From VRUE01 sp963796705 (GTDB lineage: Bacteria; Actinomycetota; Thermoleophilia; Solirubrobacterales; 70-9): 64,000 nucleotides of DNA. The stretch covers positions 310,001 to 374,000 of the forward strand of contig CAWCMK010000004.1 in NCBI GenBank assembly GCA_963796705.1. Direction: 5' to 3'. Both the position numbers and the translations under genes were made by a program. Below the pieces are notes generated by a model. It saw only the letters and a list, made by a program, of their open reading frames with translations. It was not told where the DNA came from and made no database searches. This document shows, piece by piece, positions 23,263-34,994 of the stretch; the stretch's first letter is position 1; each line of letters opens with the position of its first letter.

Positions 23263-24230
23263 GCGCGAGCGGCAACGGCCTGCGTGGAGGCATCGACCTT
23301 GGCGGCACCAAGATCCAGACCGCCGTGATCGATGCCAAGGGCAGGGTCCTCGGGGAAGCTCGCCACCCGACCCCGACGGAGGGAGAACCCGCGGACGTCG
23401 CCTGGACGATGGCCGAGGCGATGCGCCAGGCGGCCCACGATGCCGGCGTCAGGCCTTCAGATCTGGCCGGGGTGGGCGTCGGCTCGCCGGGTGAAGCCGA
23501 TGAGACCACCGGGGTCGTGACCGGCGCCCGCAATCTCCCCGGCTGGGACAAGAGTTTCCCGCTGGCGGAGGTCCTGCGGGGGGACCTCGGGACGACGGTC
23601 GAGGTCGGCAACGACGTCCAGGTCGCCACCGAAGCGGAGTTCCACCTGGGCGCCGGGCGTGAGTTCTCGAGCCTGATCGGCGTTTTCTGGGGAACCGGCG
23701 TCGGCGGCGGCCTGATGCTCGACGGCAAGCCCTGGCTCGGGCGCGGCGCGGCCGGTGAGATCGGTCACATGGTCATCAAGCGCGGCGGCGCCAAGTGCCC
23801 CTGCGGACGCAAGGGCTGCCTCGAGGCCTACGCTGGCCGCGCGGCGATGGAAGCCGAGGCGCGCCGCCAGCACGAAGAAGGACACAAGACGGACCTCTTC
23901 AAGCTGATGCACAAGCATGAAAGACCGAGGCTGACGAGCGGCATCTGGGAGCGCGCCCTCGATCAGGGCGACCACCTCGCCGAACAGCTCATGGACAGGG
24001 CGATCGAGGCGCTGGGGACCGGCATCGCCTCGGCCGTCAACCTGATCGATCCCGAAGCGGTGATCCTCGGCGGCGGGCTCGGCGTGCGATTCGGTGAGCG
24101 CTACCTGGAGGCGCTCAGCAAGGAGATGAGCAAGCACCTCTTCGTCGACGAGCGCCCGCCGGCGTTGCGGGTCGCCTCGCTGGGAGACCTCGGCGGCGCG
24201 ATCGGCGCCTCGCTGCTCATCGGACGCTAG
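23259..24230 (+). CDS. ROK family sugar kinase (glucokinase type)
   Basis: A 323-residue ROK protein: the ATP-binding GGIDLGGTKIQTAVID at the N-terminus, the catalytic VEVGNDVQVATEAE with Asp (about residue 126), GTGVGGGLMLDG, and the zinc-binding CPCGRKGCLEAYAG near 180-195. There is no N-terminal winged helix, so it is a kinase and not a repressor. Glucose or a related hexose or N-acetylhexosamine is the likely substrate. The GTG start overlaps the small membrane gene upstream. It converges with the remnant of a sugar permease, stops overlapping by three bases. Confidence 0.92.
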   Translation: MSASGNGLRGGIDLGGTKIQTAVIDAKGRVLGEARHPTPTEGEPADVAWTMAEAMRQAAHDAGVRPSDLAGVGVGSPGEADETTGVVTGARNLPGWDKSFPLAEVLRGDLGTTVEVGNDVQVATEAEFHLGAGREFSSLIGVFWGTGVGGGLMLDGKPWLGRGAAGEIGHMVIKRGGAKCPCGRKGCLEAYAGRAAMEAEARRQHEEGHKTDLFKLMHKHERPRLTSGIWERALDQGDHLAEQLMDRAIEALGTGIASAVNLIDPEAVILGGGLGVRFGERYLEALSKEMSKHLFVDERPPALRVASLGDLGGAIGASLLIGR

Positions 24231-24466
24231 ACCCGCCCCTCGGCCTGGCGCCTGCTGCGTGCCACGGCGTCGACGATCACCGCGGCCAGCAAGACGCCGC
24301 CGGTGATCATGTATTCCACCAAAGATTCGAGCGCCAGCAGGTACATCCCGTTTGAGATCGAGCCGATCACCGTCGCGCCGAGCAGCGCCGACCGGACGCT
24401 GCCGCGCCCGCCGAACAGGCTGGTGCCGGCGATCACCGGGCCGGCGATCGCTTCGAGCAGGTCCGC
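24227..24466 (-). pseudogene. C-terminal remnant of a sugar ABC transporter permease
   Basis: The frame encodes the last roughly 80 residues of a BPD_transp_2 (XylH/RbsC type) permease: LLEAIAGPVIAGTSLFGGRG, the GTSLFGGRG loop being diagnostic, then two hydrophobic segments and a basic tail (VARSRRQAEGRV). Family members are 320-400 residues, so about three quarters is missing. Homology fades exactly at the uvrA stop at 24469, implying a deletion or rearrangement junction. A GTG at 24436 could start a 69-residue peptide, but function is unlikely. The matching kinase is on the opposite strand next to it. Confidence 0.75.
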
Positions 24467-24468
24467 GG

Positions 24469-27348
<2,880 letters not shown>

Positions 27349-27369
27349 TCAAAGCGATTCTAACCAGGC

Positions 27370-27381
27370 GAACAGATGTTC
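27370..27381. promoter_or_regulatory. SOS box (LexA operator) upstream of uvrA
   Basis: The sequence cGAACAGATGTTCc matches the Gram-positive/actinobacterial LexA consensus CGAACRNRYGTTC at every specified position (dyad GAAC-N4-GTTC). It lies 22-33 bases before the uvrA start codon, where LexA would block transcription. It is also 97 bases upstream of the divergent collagen-like gene. Confidence 0.85.
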
Positions 27382-27478
27382 CCCTGACGTTTGCGGGCGC
27401 GATCCTTTCGTTCAGCCCGCTGAGCGGCGACAATTGTCGAAGCGGGCGTGCGCATCCACCCAGACAACAGGAGGAGCA

Positions 27479-28039
27479 ATGAGACCGCGGCTTACATATG
27501 GCAATGCGGTGGCGACGCTCGCGCTGTTCATCGCGCTGGGCGGAACCGCCCTTGCTGCGTCCCACCTCGGCGCGAACAGCGTCGGCACAAAGCAGCTCAA
27601 GAACAACTCGGTCACCGGCGCCAAGGTGAAGAACGGCTCCCTGGCGGCGATCGATTTCGGGTCCGACCAGCTGCCCCGTGGCCCCCAGGGGGAACGAGGC
27701 GAACGGGGCGAACCGGGAGCCCCGGGCAGCGCCCGCGCCTACGCCTTCGTCAACGCCGGGAAAACACCGTCGTTTGACCCGCGACGGACGAAGGGCTTCA
27801 CCGCCGTCAGCCACGCAGGCACCGGCGTCTACTGCCTGACCCCTGAAGCGGGAATCGACGTCAGCGCCAGCGCACCGGCGGTGACACCGGTCTTTGAAAG
27901 CGGCATCCTGGAGCCGGAGTTCGCTCTGCCGAGCCCGAACTTCAGCTGTCCGAGCTCCGAGCTGGAGGTCATCACCTACATCCCGGGCGCTCCGATCACC
28001 CAGACCGACGGGATTGACTTCACGGTGGTGCTGCCGTGA
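27479..28039 (+). CDS. Secreted protein with KNNSVTGAKV repeats and a collagen-like segment
   Basis: A 186-residue protein starting behind a textbook GGAGGAG. It has a signal sequence (TLALFIALGGTALAAS), then residues about 30-65 of the Thermoleophilia-type pentapeptide-like repeat (TKQLKNNSVTGAKVKNGSL), a short collagen-like Gly-X-Y stretch (GPQGERGERGEPGAPG), and a C-terminal beta-rich domain with two cysteines. Such proteins are abundant in this bacterial group and are probably surface exposed; their function is unknown. The stop overlaps the next gene (GTGA). Confidence 0.85.
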   Translation: MRPRLTYGNAVATLALFIALGGTALAASHLGANSVGTKQLKNNSVTGAKVKNGSLAAIDFGSDQLPRGPQGERGERGEPGAPGSARAYAFVNAGKTPSFDPRRTKGFTAVSHAGTGVYCLTPEAGIDVSASAPAVTPVFESGILEPEFALPSPNFSCPSSELEVITYIPGAPITQTDGIDFTVVLP

Positions 28040-28545
28040 GCGCGGCGGCACTCCTCGGGAGGGCCGCCCTGCCGGCCCTGCTGGCGGTCGTAATCGCCCC
28101 CGCCGCGAGCGCCAGCCAGTGGGGGGGCAGGCCCGCGGACGGCGTTTGGAGGGGGCAAAGCGAAGGCCAGCCGGCCAGCTTCCGGGTGGCCGCGCACGGC
28201 AGCGAGATCCGCGACATCGTCCTTCACGTCCCCTACCGCTGCACCTCGGCGTCCTCCGGGCAGCGAATCCCAGGCGGAGTGTTCGTCTTCAGGTCCGCCG
28301 AGCCGGTTCCGATCAACACCTTCACCGGCTGGACGCCGAGCGTCAAGGTGAGGCTGAAGATCCCGGGCGTGAGGCGGTCCTATCCGGGCGCGGTCAGCGG
28401 CCTTTTCACCGCCCACCACCCGATCCCGCCAGCGGCCGACCGCGCCGAATTCAGCCTCAGCGGCGAGTTCGCCCGCAACGACGGCGACGAATGTGCGCTC
28501 GGCAAATCGGGCGAGGTCCGCTGGCACCTCCATCCCGGCAGGTGA
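28036..28545 (+). CDS. Secreted protein of unknown family
   Basis: A 169-residue protein with a Sec signal (LLGRAALPALLAVVIAPAASAS, cleavage expected around residue 26) and a mature beta-rich domain holding two cysteines (YRCTSASSG and DECALGKSG) likely to pair. I do not recognise the family. It is translationally coupled to the collagen-like gene, so the two secreted products may act at the same site. The downstream gene is convergent, eight bases away. Confidence 0.8.
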   Translation: MSAAALLGRAALPALLAVVIAPAASASQWGGRPADGVWRGQSEGQPASFRVAAHGSEIRDIVLHVPYRCTSASSGQRIPGGVFVFRSAEPVPINTFTGWTPSVKVRLKIPGVRRSYPGAVSGLFTAHHPIPPAADRAEFSLSGEFARNDGDECALGKSGEVRWHLHPGR

Positions 28546-28553
28546 GGGGGCGA

Positions 28554-29312
28554 TCAGTAGAGCGCGGCGGCGAGCCGACGGCGGCGCTCGCGGGCGAAGG
28601 CCTCGCCCGGGTCGAGGTCGCTGAGGATGCCGACGATGGCGCGGCGCAGGAGCTCACGCAGCTCTTCTTCGTCGAGGCCGTCGGCGGCGGGCGGATCCTC
28701 TAGCAGGGCGAGCAGGGCGTCGACGGCCACCTCGCGCTCGCCGCGATCCAGCGCCGCGAACGCATCGGGGCCGACCCCCGCCTGAACCAGGCGCACGCGG
28801 GCGGCGAGGCCGGCGGCGCGGAAGTCGTCCTCGTGACCGGCCAACGCCTCCAGTGCCTCGGCTTCGGCGCCACGCTCGAGCCGCGCCCGCGCCAGGGCGA
28901 CCGCGACGTCGGCCCGCCGCGGCTCCAACTCGGCGGCCTCGCGCAGCGAGAGCTCATCGCCGGCCTCCAGGAGCTCGTCCGCCCGCGAAGGGAGCAGCGC
29001 ATCGAAGAACTCCTCGACCCGCTGGCGGGGCAGGGCGCCGACGAACTCGCTCGCGACCGCGCCGTCGCGGAAGGCCTTGACCGCCGGGATTCCCTGCACT
29101 GCGAAACGCGCCGCCAGCGCCTGGTTGGAATCGACGTCAACCTTGGCAAGCGCCACCCTGCCGGAGCGCGCGGCCTCGGCTGCCTCAAGCGCCGGAGTCA
29201 GGCTGCGGCAGGGGCCGCACCACTCAGCCCAGAAGTCGACGATGACCGGAATCTGACGAGAGCGCTCGAGGACCTCGCGCTCGAAGGTCGTTTCAGTGAC
29301 GTCGATGGCCAC
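28554..29312 (-). CDS. Thioredoxin-domain co-chaperone of the CnoX/YbbN type
   Basis: A 252-residue cytoplasmic protein. Residues 1-108 are a thioredoxin fold with the intact redox motif WAEWCGPCRSLTP and cis-Pro in VQGIPAVKAF; residues 115-252 are helical and resemble the tetratricopeptide-like C-terminal half of CnoX/YbbN, a chaperedoxin that protects proteins from oxidation during bleach or heat stress and hands them to GroEL. Presence of CxxC suggests redox activity, unlike E. coli YbbN (SxxC). GTG start. It lies 27 bases downstream of uvrB on the same strand. Confidence 0.87.
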   Translation of the reverse strand: MAIDVTETTFEREVLERSRQIPVIVDFWAEWCGPCRSLTPALEAAEAARSGRVALAKVDVDSNQALAARFAVQGIPAVKAFRDGAVASEFVGALPRQRVEEFFDALLPSRADELLEAGDELSLREAAELEPRRADVAVALARARLERGAEAEALEALAGHEDDFRAAGLAARVRLVQAGVGPDAFAALDRGEREVAVDALLALLEDPPAADGLDEEELRELLRRAIVGILSDLDPGEAFARERRRRLAAALY

Positions 29313-29339
29313 GATCGAAGAGTAGTGCGAGCGGCCGGC

Positions 29340-31337
29340 TCAGGCCCCGGCGCGCATCCCGTCGAGGTCGCGGCGCAGCTCCTTGAGCTCATCGCGGATC
29401 CGGGCGGCCTCCTCGAAGCGTAGATCGTCGGCCGCGGCCAGCATCTCCTCCTCCAGGGAGACGATCGTGCGCTCGAGCTCAGCCGGGTCAGAGACCTCGC
29501 CGCCGCGGCGCCGACGGCGTCGGGCCGGCGCCCGGTCCTCCATCGCGAGGAACTCCGACATCTCCGAGATCCCCTTGCGGACGGTCTCCGGGGTGATCCC
29601 GTGGCGCTCGTTGTAGGCGAGCTGGATCTCGCGGCGACGCCCAGTCTCACCGATCGCCGCCCGCATCGCATCGGTCTCCTTATCTGCGTACATCAGCACG
29701 CGGCCATCGACGTTGCGCGCCGCACGGCCGATCGTCTGCACGAGGCTGGTCTCGCCGCGCAGGAAACCCTCCTTGTCGGCGTCGAGAATCGCGACCAGTG
29801 AGACCTCGGGCAGGTCGAGGCCCTCGCGCAGAAGGTTGACCCCGACCAGCACGTCGTACTCGCCGAGGCGCAGGTCGCGGACAATCTGGATCCGTTCCAG
29901 TGTGTCGACCTCGGAGTGCAGGTAGCGGACCCGGACCCCGTACTCGAGCAGGTATGCGGTCAGGTCCTCGGCCATCTTCTTGGTCAGGGTGGTGACCAGC
30001 GTGCGGTCCCCGGCCTCGGCGCGAGCCTTGATCTCGTTCATCAGATCGTCGATCTGATTTCTGGTCGCCCGCACCTCGATCTCGGGGTCGACGATCCCGG
30101 TCGGCCGCACAATCTGCTCGAGGGTGCGGCCCGACTGCGCCTTCTCGAAGGGCCCGGGCGTCGCCGAGACCATGACCAGCCGATCCACCCGCTCGAGGAA
30201 CTCGTCGAACCTCAGCGGCCGGTTGTCGATCGCCGATGGCAGACGGAAGCCGTAGTCGACCAGGGTCTGCTTGCGCGAGCGGTCTCCCTCATACATGCCG
30301 CCGATCTGCGGGATCGTCTGGTGGGACTCGTCGACGAAGACGACGAAATCATCAGGGAAGTAGTCGATCAGGGTGTGCGGGGGGCTGCCCGGCGGCCTGC
30401 CGTCGAGAATCCGCGAGTAGTTCTCGATGCCCGAGGTGAAGCCGAGCTCCTTGAGCATCTCGATGTCATAGGCCGTGCGCTGGCGCAGGCGATGTGCCTC
30501 CAGCTGCTTGCCCTCGCCCTCGAGTTCGGCCGTGCGGGAGGTCAGTTCGGCGCGGATCTCCTCGACGGCGCGCTCCAGGGTCTCATCGCGGGTCACGTAA
30601 TGGGACGCCGGCCAGACCGAGACGTGGTCGATCTCGTCGAGAATTTCGCCGGTCAGCGGGTCGAAGTGCTGGATCGCCTCGATCTCGTCGCCAAACAGCG
30701 CGATCCGGTAGGCGGACTCGGCGTAGGAGGGCATGATCTCCAACACCTCGCCGCGTACCCGGAAGGCGCCGCGGCCGAGCACCGCGTCATTGCGCTGGTA
30801 CTGCATTTTGACCAGCTTGCGCAGGACCTCGTCGCGCTCGATTTCCTCACCGACCTTGAAGAGCTGCATTTTTTCGTTGTAGACCTGGGGTGAGCCGATC
30901 CCATAGATGCAGGAGACCGAGGCGACGATGATCACGTCGCGACGGGCGAACAGGGCCGCGGTCGCGGCGTGGCGCAGGCGGTCTATCTCGTCGTTGATCG
31001 AGGAGTCCTTCTCGATGTAGAGGTCCTGCGCGGGCACGTAGGCCTCCGGCTGGTAGTAGTCGTAATAGGAGACGAAGTACTCGACCGCGTTGTCGGGGAA
31101 GAACTCGCGGAACTCGTTGCAGAGCTGCGCGGCGAGGGTCTTGTTGTGGGCGATCACCAGCGAGGGCCGCTGCACGGCCTCGATCACCCCGGCCATCGTG
31201 AACGTCTTGCCGGTCCCGGTCGCGCCGAGCAACGTCTGAAACCTCTCCCCCGCCTCAAGGCCCGCGGCCAGCCCGGCGATCGCCTGGGGCTGGTCGGCGG
31301 TCGGCGTGTAGGCGGGGTTGAGCTTGAAATCGGGCAC
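29340..31337 (-). CDS. uvrB: Excinuclease ABC subunit B
   Basis: A 665-residue helicase-like repair protein. It shows Walker A LLGATGTGKTFTMA, the DNA-clamping beta-hairpin region (VEYFVSYYDYYQPEAYVP), DEAD-like VDESH, motif V/VI (GLDLPEVSLVAILDADKEGF and QTIGRAARN) and the C-terminal UVR motif (SLEEEMLAAADDLRFEEAA) for UvrC binding. UvrB verifies damage after UvrA. GTG start. No SOS box is seen upstream, where an ABC transporter gene lies only 15 bases away. Confidence 0.98.
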   Translation of the reverse strand: MPDFKLNPAYTPTADQPQAIAGLAAGLEAGERFQTLLGATGTGKTFTMAGVIEAVQRPSLVIAHNKTLAAQLCNEFREFFPDNAVEYFVSYYDYYQPEAYVPAQDLYIEKDSSINDEIDRLRHAATAALFARRDVIIVASVSCIYGIGSPQVYNEKMQLFKVGEEIERDEVLRKLVKMQYQRNDAVLGRGAFRVRGEVLEIMPSYAESAYRIALFGDEIEAIQHFDPLTGEILDEIDHVSVWPASHYVTRDETLERAVEEIRAELTSRTAELEGEGKQLEAHRLRQRTAYDIEMLKELGFTSGIENYSRILDGRPPGSPPHTLIDYFPDDFVVFVDESHQTIPQIGGMYEGDRSRKQTLVDYGFRLPSAIDNRPLRFDEFLERVDRLVMVSATPGPFEKAQSGRTLEQIVRPTGIVDPEIEVRATRNQIDDLMNEIKARAEAGDRTLVTTLTKKMAEDLTAYLLEYGVRVRYLHSEVDTLERIQIVRDLRLGEYDVLVGVNLLREGLDLPEVSLVAILDADKEGFLRGETSLVQTIGRAARNVDGRVLMYADKETDAMRAAIGETGRRREIQLAYNERHGITPETVRKGISEMSEFLAMEDRAPARRRRRRGGEVSDPAELERTIVSLEEEMLAAADDLRFEEAARIRDELKELRRDLDGMRAGA

Positions 31338-31352
31338 CGCAATGACGATAGC

Positions 31353-32102
31353 TCAGCCGCGACCGGCCTCAAGCAGGCGGCTGAGAAAGCGCCTGGTCTC
31401 GGGCCGCTGGGGAGCGGCGAGGACCTGCTCGGGCGGCCCCTGCTCGGCGATCCGGCCCTCGTGCAGGAAGGCGACCTGGTCGGCGACCTCGCGGGCGAAG
31501 CTCATCTCGTGCGTGGCGATCACCATCGTCATCCCCTCCGCCTTTAGGTCACGGATCGCCGCCAGCACCTCGCCGACCAGCTCCGGATCAAGGGCGCTCG
31601 TCACCTCGTCGAGGAGCAGCGCGCGCGGTCGCCCGGCGAAGGCGCGGGCGATCGCCACCCGCTGCTGCTGGCCGCCGGAGAGCCTGTCGGGCTTCTCGTC
31701 CTCGCGGCCGGCGAGCCCAAAGTGCGCCAGCAGCGCCCGGCCGCGCTCCTCGGCCTCGCGGCGCGGCACGCCGTGCGCGCGGCGCGCCCCGAGGACCACG
31801 TTCTGCAGCGCGGTCATGTTCGGAAAGAGGTTGTAGGCCTGGAAGACGAGGCCCAGCCGGCGGCGGATCGCCACCGTGTCGACGGCCGGATCGGTGATCA
31901 GCTCGCCGTCGAGGAAGACGTCGCCGTCGTCGATGTCCTCGAGCAGGTCGATGCAGCGCAAAAGCGTCGACTTTCCCGAGCCCGAGGCCCCGATCAGCGC
32001 CAGCGCCTCGTGCTCGGCGACGCTGAGGTCGATTCCGCGCAGAACCTGGCGCTCACCGAAGGCCTTGGTCACTTCGCGTATCTCGACGACCGGCGCGCTC
32101 AC
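31353..32102 (-). CDS. Polar amino-acid ABC transporter ATP-binding protein
   Basis: A 249-residue GlnQ-type ATPase with Walker A IGASGSGKSTLLRCIDLLE, Q-loop VFQAYNLFPNMT, signature LSGGQQQRVAIARAF, Walker B ALLLDEVTSALDPEL and switch His in VIATHEMSFA. It powers uptake of amino acids through the permease and binding protein encoded just upstream. The GTG at 32102 overlaps the permease stop (GTGA), so this start is preferred to one three codons upstream. Confidence 0.95.
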   Translation of the reverse strand: MSAPVVEIREVTKAFGERQVLRGIDLSVAEHEALALIGASGSGKSTLLRCIDLLEDIDDGDVFLDGELITDPAVDTVAIRRRLGLVFQAYNLFPNMTALQNVVLGARRAHGVPRREAEERGRALLAHFGLAGREDEKPDRLSGGQQQRVAIARAFAGRPRALLLDEVTSALDPELVGEVLAAIRDLKAEGMTMVIATHEMSFAREVADQVAFLHEGRIAEQGPPEQVLAAPQRPETRRFLSRLLEAGRG

Positions 32103-32935
32103 CGAACCCATCCTCCGCCGCCGCCGATGCGATCGACGACCCGTGCCAGGGGGACCGTCACCGCAAGGTAGAGCAATGCCGCGGCGATCAACGGCGTGTA
32201 GTTGAAGTTCTCCCCCTGGAAGATCTGCGCTATTCGGAATGCCTCAAGCGGCCCGATCGTCGAGATCAGGGCGACTTCCTTCTGCAGGGCGACGAAGTCG
32301 TTGAGCAGCGGTGGCGCCACCCGCCGCACGGCCTGAGGCAGGATCACATGCCGCATCGCCCGCGCGTGGGTCAGGCCCACCGCCAGGGCGGCGTCGTACT
32401 GGCCACGGTGGACCGATTTGATCCCGGCTCGGTAGACCTCGGCGACGTAGGCGCTGTAGGCGAGGGTGAGCGCGATCCCACCGAGCAGAACCGGGTCGGT
32501 CGGTAGCCCGCTCAGTTCCAGCGCCGGAACGCCGAATCCGATCAGGTAGATGAGGAGGATCGTCGGGATCCCACGGAAGAGATCCACCCAGACGGTCGCC
32601 AGCAGCCTGAGCGGAAACAGCGCCGCAGCCTGGCTCGTCCGGATCAGGGCGATGAGTAGGGCCAGCACCAAGACCACGGCCTCGACTCCCATGAAGATCT
32701 TCACGTCCAGCCAGAAACCTTCGAGAACTTCGGGAAAGGCGTTCTTGAATTCGCTCCAGGAAAAGAAGGTTTCCCGGACCGCCGGCCACCCCGGGCTGGT
32801 CAGAACCCAGGCCGCGAGGCCGCCGAGGACGACGACGCTCGAGCTGGCGGCGATCAGCTGCCCGCGCCTGGCCTGACGGCGCCGAGCAGCCTCGCGTTCG
32901 AGGCGACGATCGCTGATTGCTTCCGGTGAGGCCAA
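32099..32935 (-). CDS. Polar amino-acid ABC transporter permease
   Basis: A 278-residue HisM/GlnP-type membrane protein: one N-terminal helix (residues 27-46), then the five-helix permease core with the EAA loop (ALAVGLTHARAMRHVILPQAVRR) that contacts the ATPase. Starts at TTG 32935. It lies between the binding protein (57 bases upstream) and the ATPase, so the three genes form one importer with a single permease type, presumably a homodimer. Confidence 0.93.
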   Translation of the reverse strand: MASPEAISDRRLEREAARRRQARRGQLIAASSSVVVLGGLAAWVLTSPGWPAVRETFFSWSEFKNAFPEVLEGFWLDVKIFMGVEAVVLVLALLIALIRTSQAAALFPLRLLATVWVDLFRGIPTILLIYLIGFGVPALELSGLPTDPVLLGGIALTLAYSAYVAEVYRAGIKSVHRGQYDAALAVGLTHARAMRHVILPQAVRRVAPPLLNDFVALQKEVALISTIGPLEAFRIAQIFQGENFNYTPLIAAALLYLAVTVPLARVVDRIGGGGGWVR

Positions 32936-32992
32936 GCAGCGCCTGATTGTGAAGCCGCCAGGGGACGGCTCGGGGGTATCGCTCGGCGCCGG

Positions 32993-33847
32993 TTAGCGGA
33001 GTTCTGGGGCGCCGGCCGCCTGGCTCATCCAGCGCTGGGTGATCTTCTGCAGTTCCCCGGATGCTTCCAGTTCTTCAATCGCCCAGCTGACGCAGGAGGT
33101 CAGCGACGAGCCTTTGGCCAGCAGGGCGCCCCATTCTTCACCCGAACCGTTGCCAAACTGCCCGACGACGGTCGCCGATGGGACCTGGGCTTCGGTCAGG
33201 TACAGCGCGGTCGGCAGATCGACGACGACCGCTTCGACCTGTCCGTTCTTCAGCGCGGTGACGACATCGTCGGAGTTGTTGAACACCTGCGGTTTGGTGC
33301 TCGGTTCGATTTCGTCTTCGACGGCCGTGAAGCTGGTCGTGTTTATCTGGACGCCGATCTTGGCGTCCTTGAGGCTCGCCAGCGAGCTCGCATGGGCGGC
33401 GCTTGATCCCTTCAGCGCGACGACCGCCTGGCTCGCCCGATAGTAGGGCGCCGAGAAGTCGACCGCCTTTTCACGCTGGGGCGTGATCGAGATCTCGTTG
33501 ACATCGAAGTCAAAGTCCTTCGGGCCCGGCGCGTAGGAGGAATTGAAGGGCTCGACCGTCCACCTGACCTTTCCCTTGGCGAAGCCGAGCTGTTCGCCGA
33601 TCGCGTAAGCAACGGCGCTCTCGAAACCCTTGCCGTTTGCCGGTTCATCATTCTCGAAGTACGGCGGGTAGGCGGGTTTGTCGGTGGCGACCGTCAGTTC
33701 CCCCTTGGCATGGGTTGCGAGCTTCCCCGGGATGCAGACGCTCGCCGACGCGCTGGTCGAGCTGGAGCTGCTCTTGGTGCTGCCACAGCCGGCCGCGACC
33801 AGCGCGAGCAACGGGACGAGAGCGATGGTGACCGGGATCCTTGCCAT
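32993..33847 (-). CDS. Amino-acid ABC transporter substrate-binding lipoprotein
   Basis: A 284-residue SBP_bac_3 protein with a lipoprotein signal (VTIALVPLLALVAAGC, lipobox LVAAGC), a Ser-rich linker, and the two-lobed binding domain starting LTVATDKPAYPPYFE, with DFDVNEISITPQREKAVDFS in the hinge region. The family captures polar amino acids such as glutamine, histidine or arginine outside the cell; specificity is not readable here. First gene of the importer operon; the 220-base divergent gap upstream should hold its promoter, though none stands out. Confidence 0.94.
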   Translation of the reverse strand: MARIPVTIALVPLLALVAAGCGSTKSSSSSTSASASVCIPGKLATHAKGELTVATDKPAYPPYFENDEPANGKGFESAVAYAIGEQLGFAKGKVRWTVEPFNSSYAPGPKDFDFDVNEISITPQREKAVDFSAPYYRASQAVVALKGSSAAHASSLASLKDAKIGVQINTTSFTAVEDEIEPSTKPQVFNNSDDVVTALKNGQVEAVVVDLPTALYLTEAQVPSATVVGQFGNGSGEEWGALLAKGSSLTSCVSWAIEELEASGELQKITQRWMSQAAGAPELR

Positions 33848-34070
33848 GGACGCCCACAGGGGACGGGGTGATCCTAGACCAATTCCGGATGCGGTTCTGC
33901 GAAGCCTCGAGCGGTTCGCGCTCGGTCTTTACCCAGTTGTCCAGCGCCCGCAGCTGCCTGGGGACCGCACGGGGGGCGCCAACCCTTGAAGCACAGCGTG
34001 ATCGCCCTCGTTCTTGCCGCCAGAGAGTCCGAGCACTGGTCCCGTCGCGGGTTCCCGGCGGGAAGCGCGC

Positions 34071-34457
34071 ATGACAGACTGCCGATCCGTGAGCGGCACG
34101 CAGAAAGGACTCGCCGGCTTCTTCACCTTCACCGGGGTTCTGCATTTCGTAATTCCACGCAGCTTCGAGGCGATGATGCCGCCCTCCTTGCCGGCCCACC
34201 GAGAGGCGGTGCTGCTCAGCGGCGCGGCCGAGATCCTTGGCGGGGTCGCGGTGCTCTCGCCGCGGACGCGGCGCATTGCCCGCTGGTGGCTGCTGGCGCT
34301 GCTGCTCGCCGTCTTCCCGGCCAACGTCCACATGGCGCTCAACCCCGAGCAGGTGCGGGGCCTGGATTTGAGAAGGGTCCCCCGCTGGGCTCTGTGGGCG
34401 CGACTGCCGCTGCAGCCAATCTGCATGCTCTGGGTCTGGCGCGCGACTCGCGCCTGA
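34071..34457 (+). CDS. DoxX family membrane protein
   Basis: A 128-residue four-helix membrane protein: GLAGFFTFTGVLHFVIP, LLSGAAEILGGVAVL, WWLLALLLAVFPANVHMAL and a final hydrophobic helix (PLQPICMLWVWRA), the pattern of DoxX/DUF417-like proteins. ATG 34071 is preferred because GGGAAG lies six bases upstream and the region before it is hydrophilic filler. Members assist in thiol oxidation or membrane redox in some species; the role here is unknown. Divergent from the amino-acid transporter. Confidence 0.85.
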   Translation: MTDCRSVSGTQKGLAGFFTFTGVLHFVIPRSFEAMMPPSLPAHREAVLLSGAAEILGGVAVLSPRTRRIARWWLLALLLAVFPANVHMALNPEQVRGLDLRRVPRWALWARLPLQPICMLWVWRATRA

Positions 34458-34469
34458 GGCGCCCCTCCC

Positions 34470-34994
34470 TCAGGGGATGAATTCTTCGAGCAGGTTCAGG
34501 CCCTCTTCGCCGAGGCCGAGGATCGAGCCGCCGCCGCTGAAGATCGAGCCGGCGTTGTGGATCAGTTCGATCGCCTCCCCGAGCGGAATCGACCGGATCG
34601 CCCGGCGAGCCGCCAACCCGAGCGGGCCGGGGAGCGCTCCCGCTTCTTCGGCGTCGCTGATCGCGCGCAGCAACCCGGCGCGAACCGCCCTGGCAAGCTG
34701 GGCGTCGCCGACGTGGTAGGTCCTGGCGAATTCTTCGCGCGACTTCTGCGTCGCCAGGGCGCGCGCTAGCGTCTCGCGCGAGACCCCCAGCTGGCAGGCG
34801 GCCCCGTCGAGAGCCGAGAGCGTGAACTGCTGGACGATCTCCTGCAGACCTTCCGGATTGCTCCAGGGCCGATGCTTGCAGGGGTCCTGGGTCTTGGCGG
34901 GCACATAGCTCGCCCCCCCGGCCGCGAGGTAGGCAAGGACCAATGCCAGCGAGGCGGCGATGGATCCGGCGATCAGCAGCCGGCCGCGGCTCAC
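34470..34994 (-). CDS. Membrane-anchored protein of unknown function
   Basis: A 174-residue protein with a single N-terminal membrane helix (about residues 6-25, LLIAGSIAASLALVLAYLAAGG) and an external helical domain with two cysteines (PCKHRPWS and GAACQLG) probably forming a disulfide. No family is recognised. Its GTG start overlaps the stop of the MFS gene, making it the last member of an rpsA-coaE-transglycosylase-MFS unit. The likely location is the outer face of the membrane, next to the transporter and the transglycosylase. Confidence 0.82.
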   Translation of the reverse strand: MSRGRLLIAGSIAASLALVLAYLAAGGASYVPAKTQDPCKHRPWSNPEGLQEIVQQFTLSALDGAACQLGVSRETLARALATQKSREEFARTYHVGDAQLARAVRAGLLRAISDAEEAGALPGPLGLAARRAIRSIPLGEAIELIHNAGSIFSGGGSILGLGEEGLNLLEEFIP

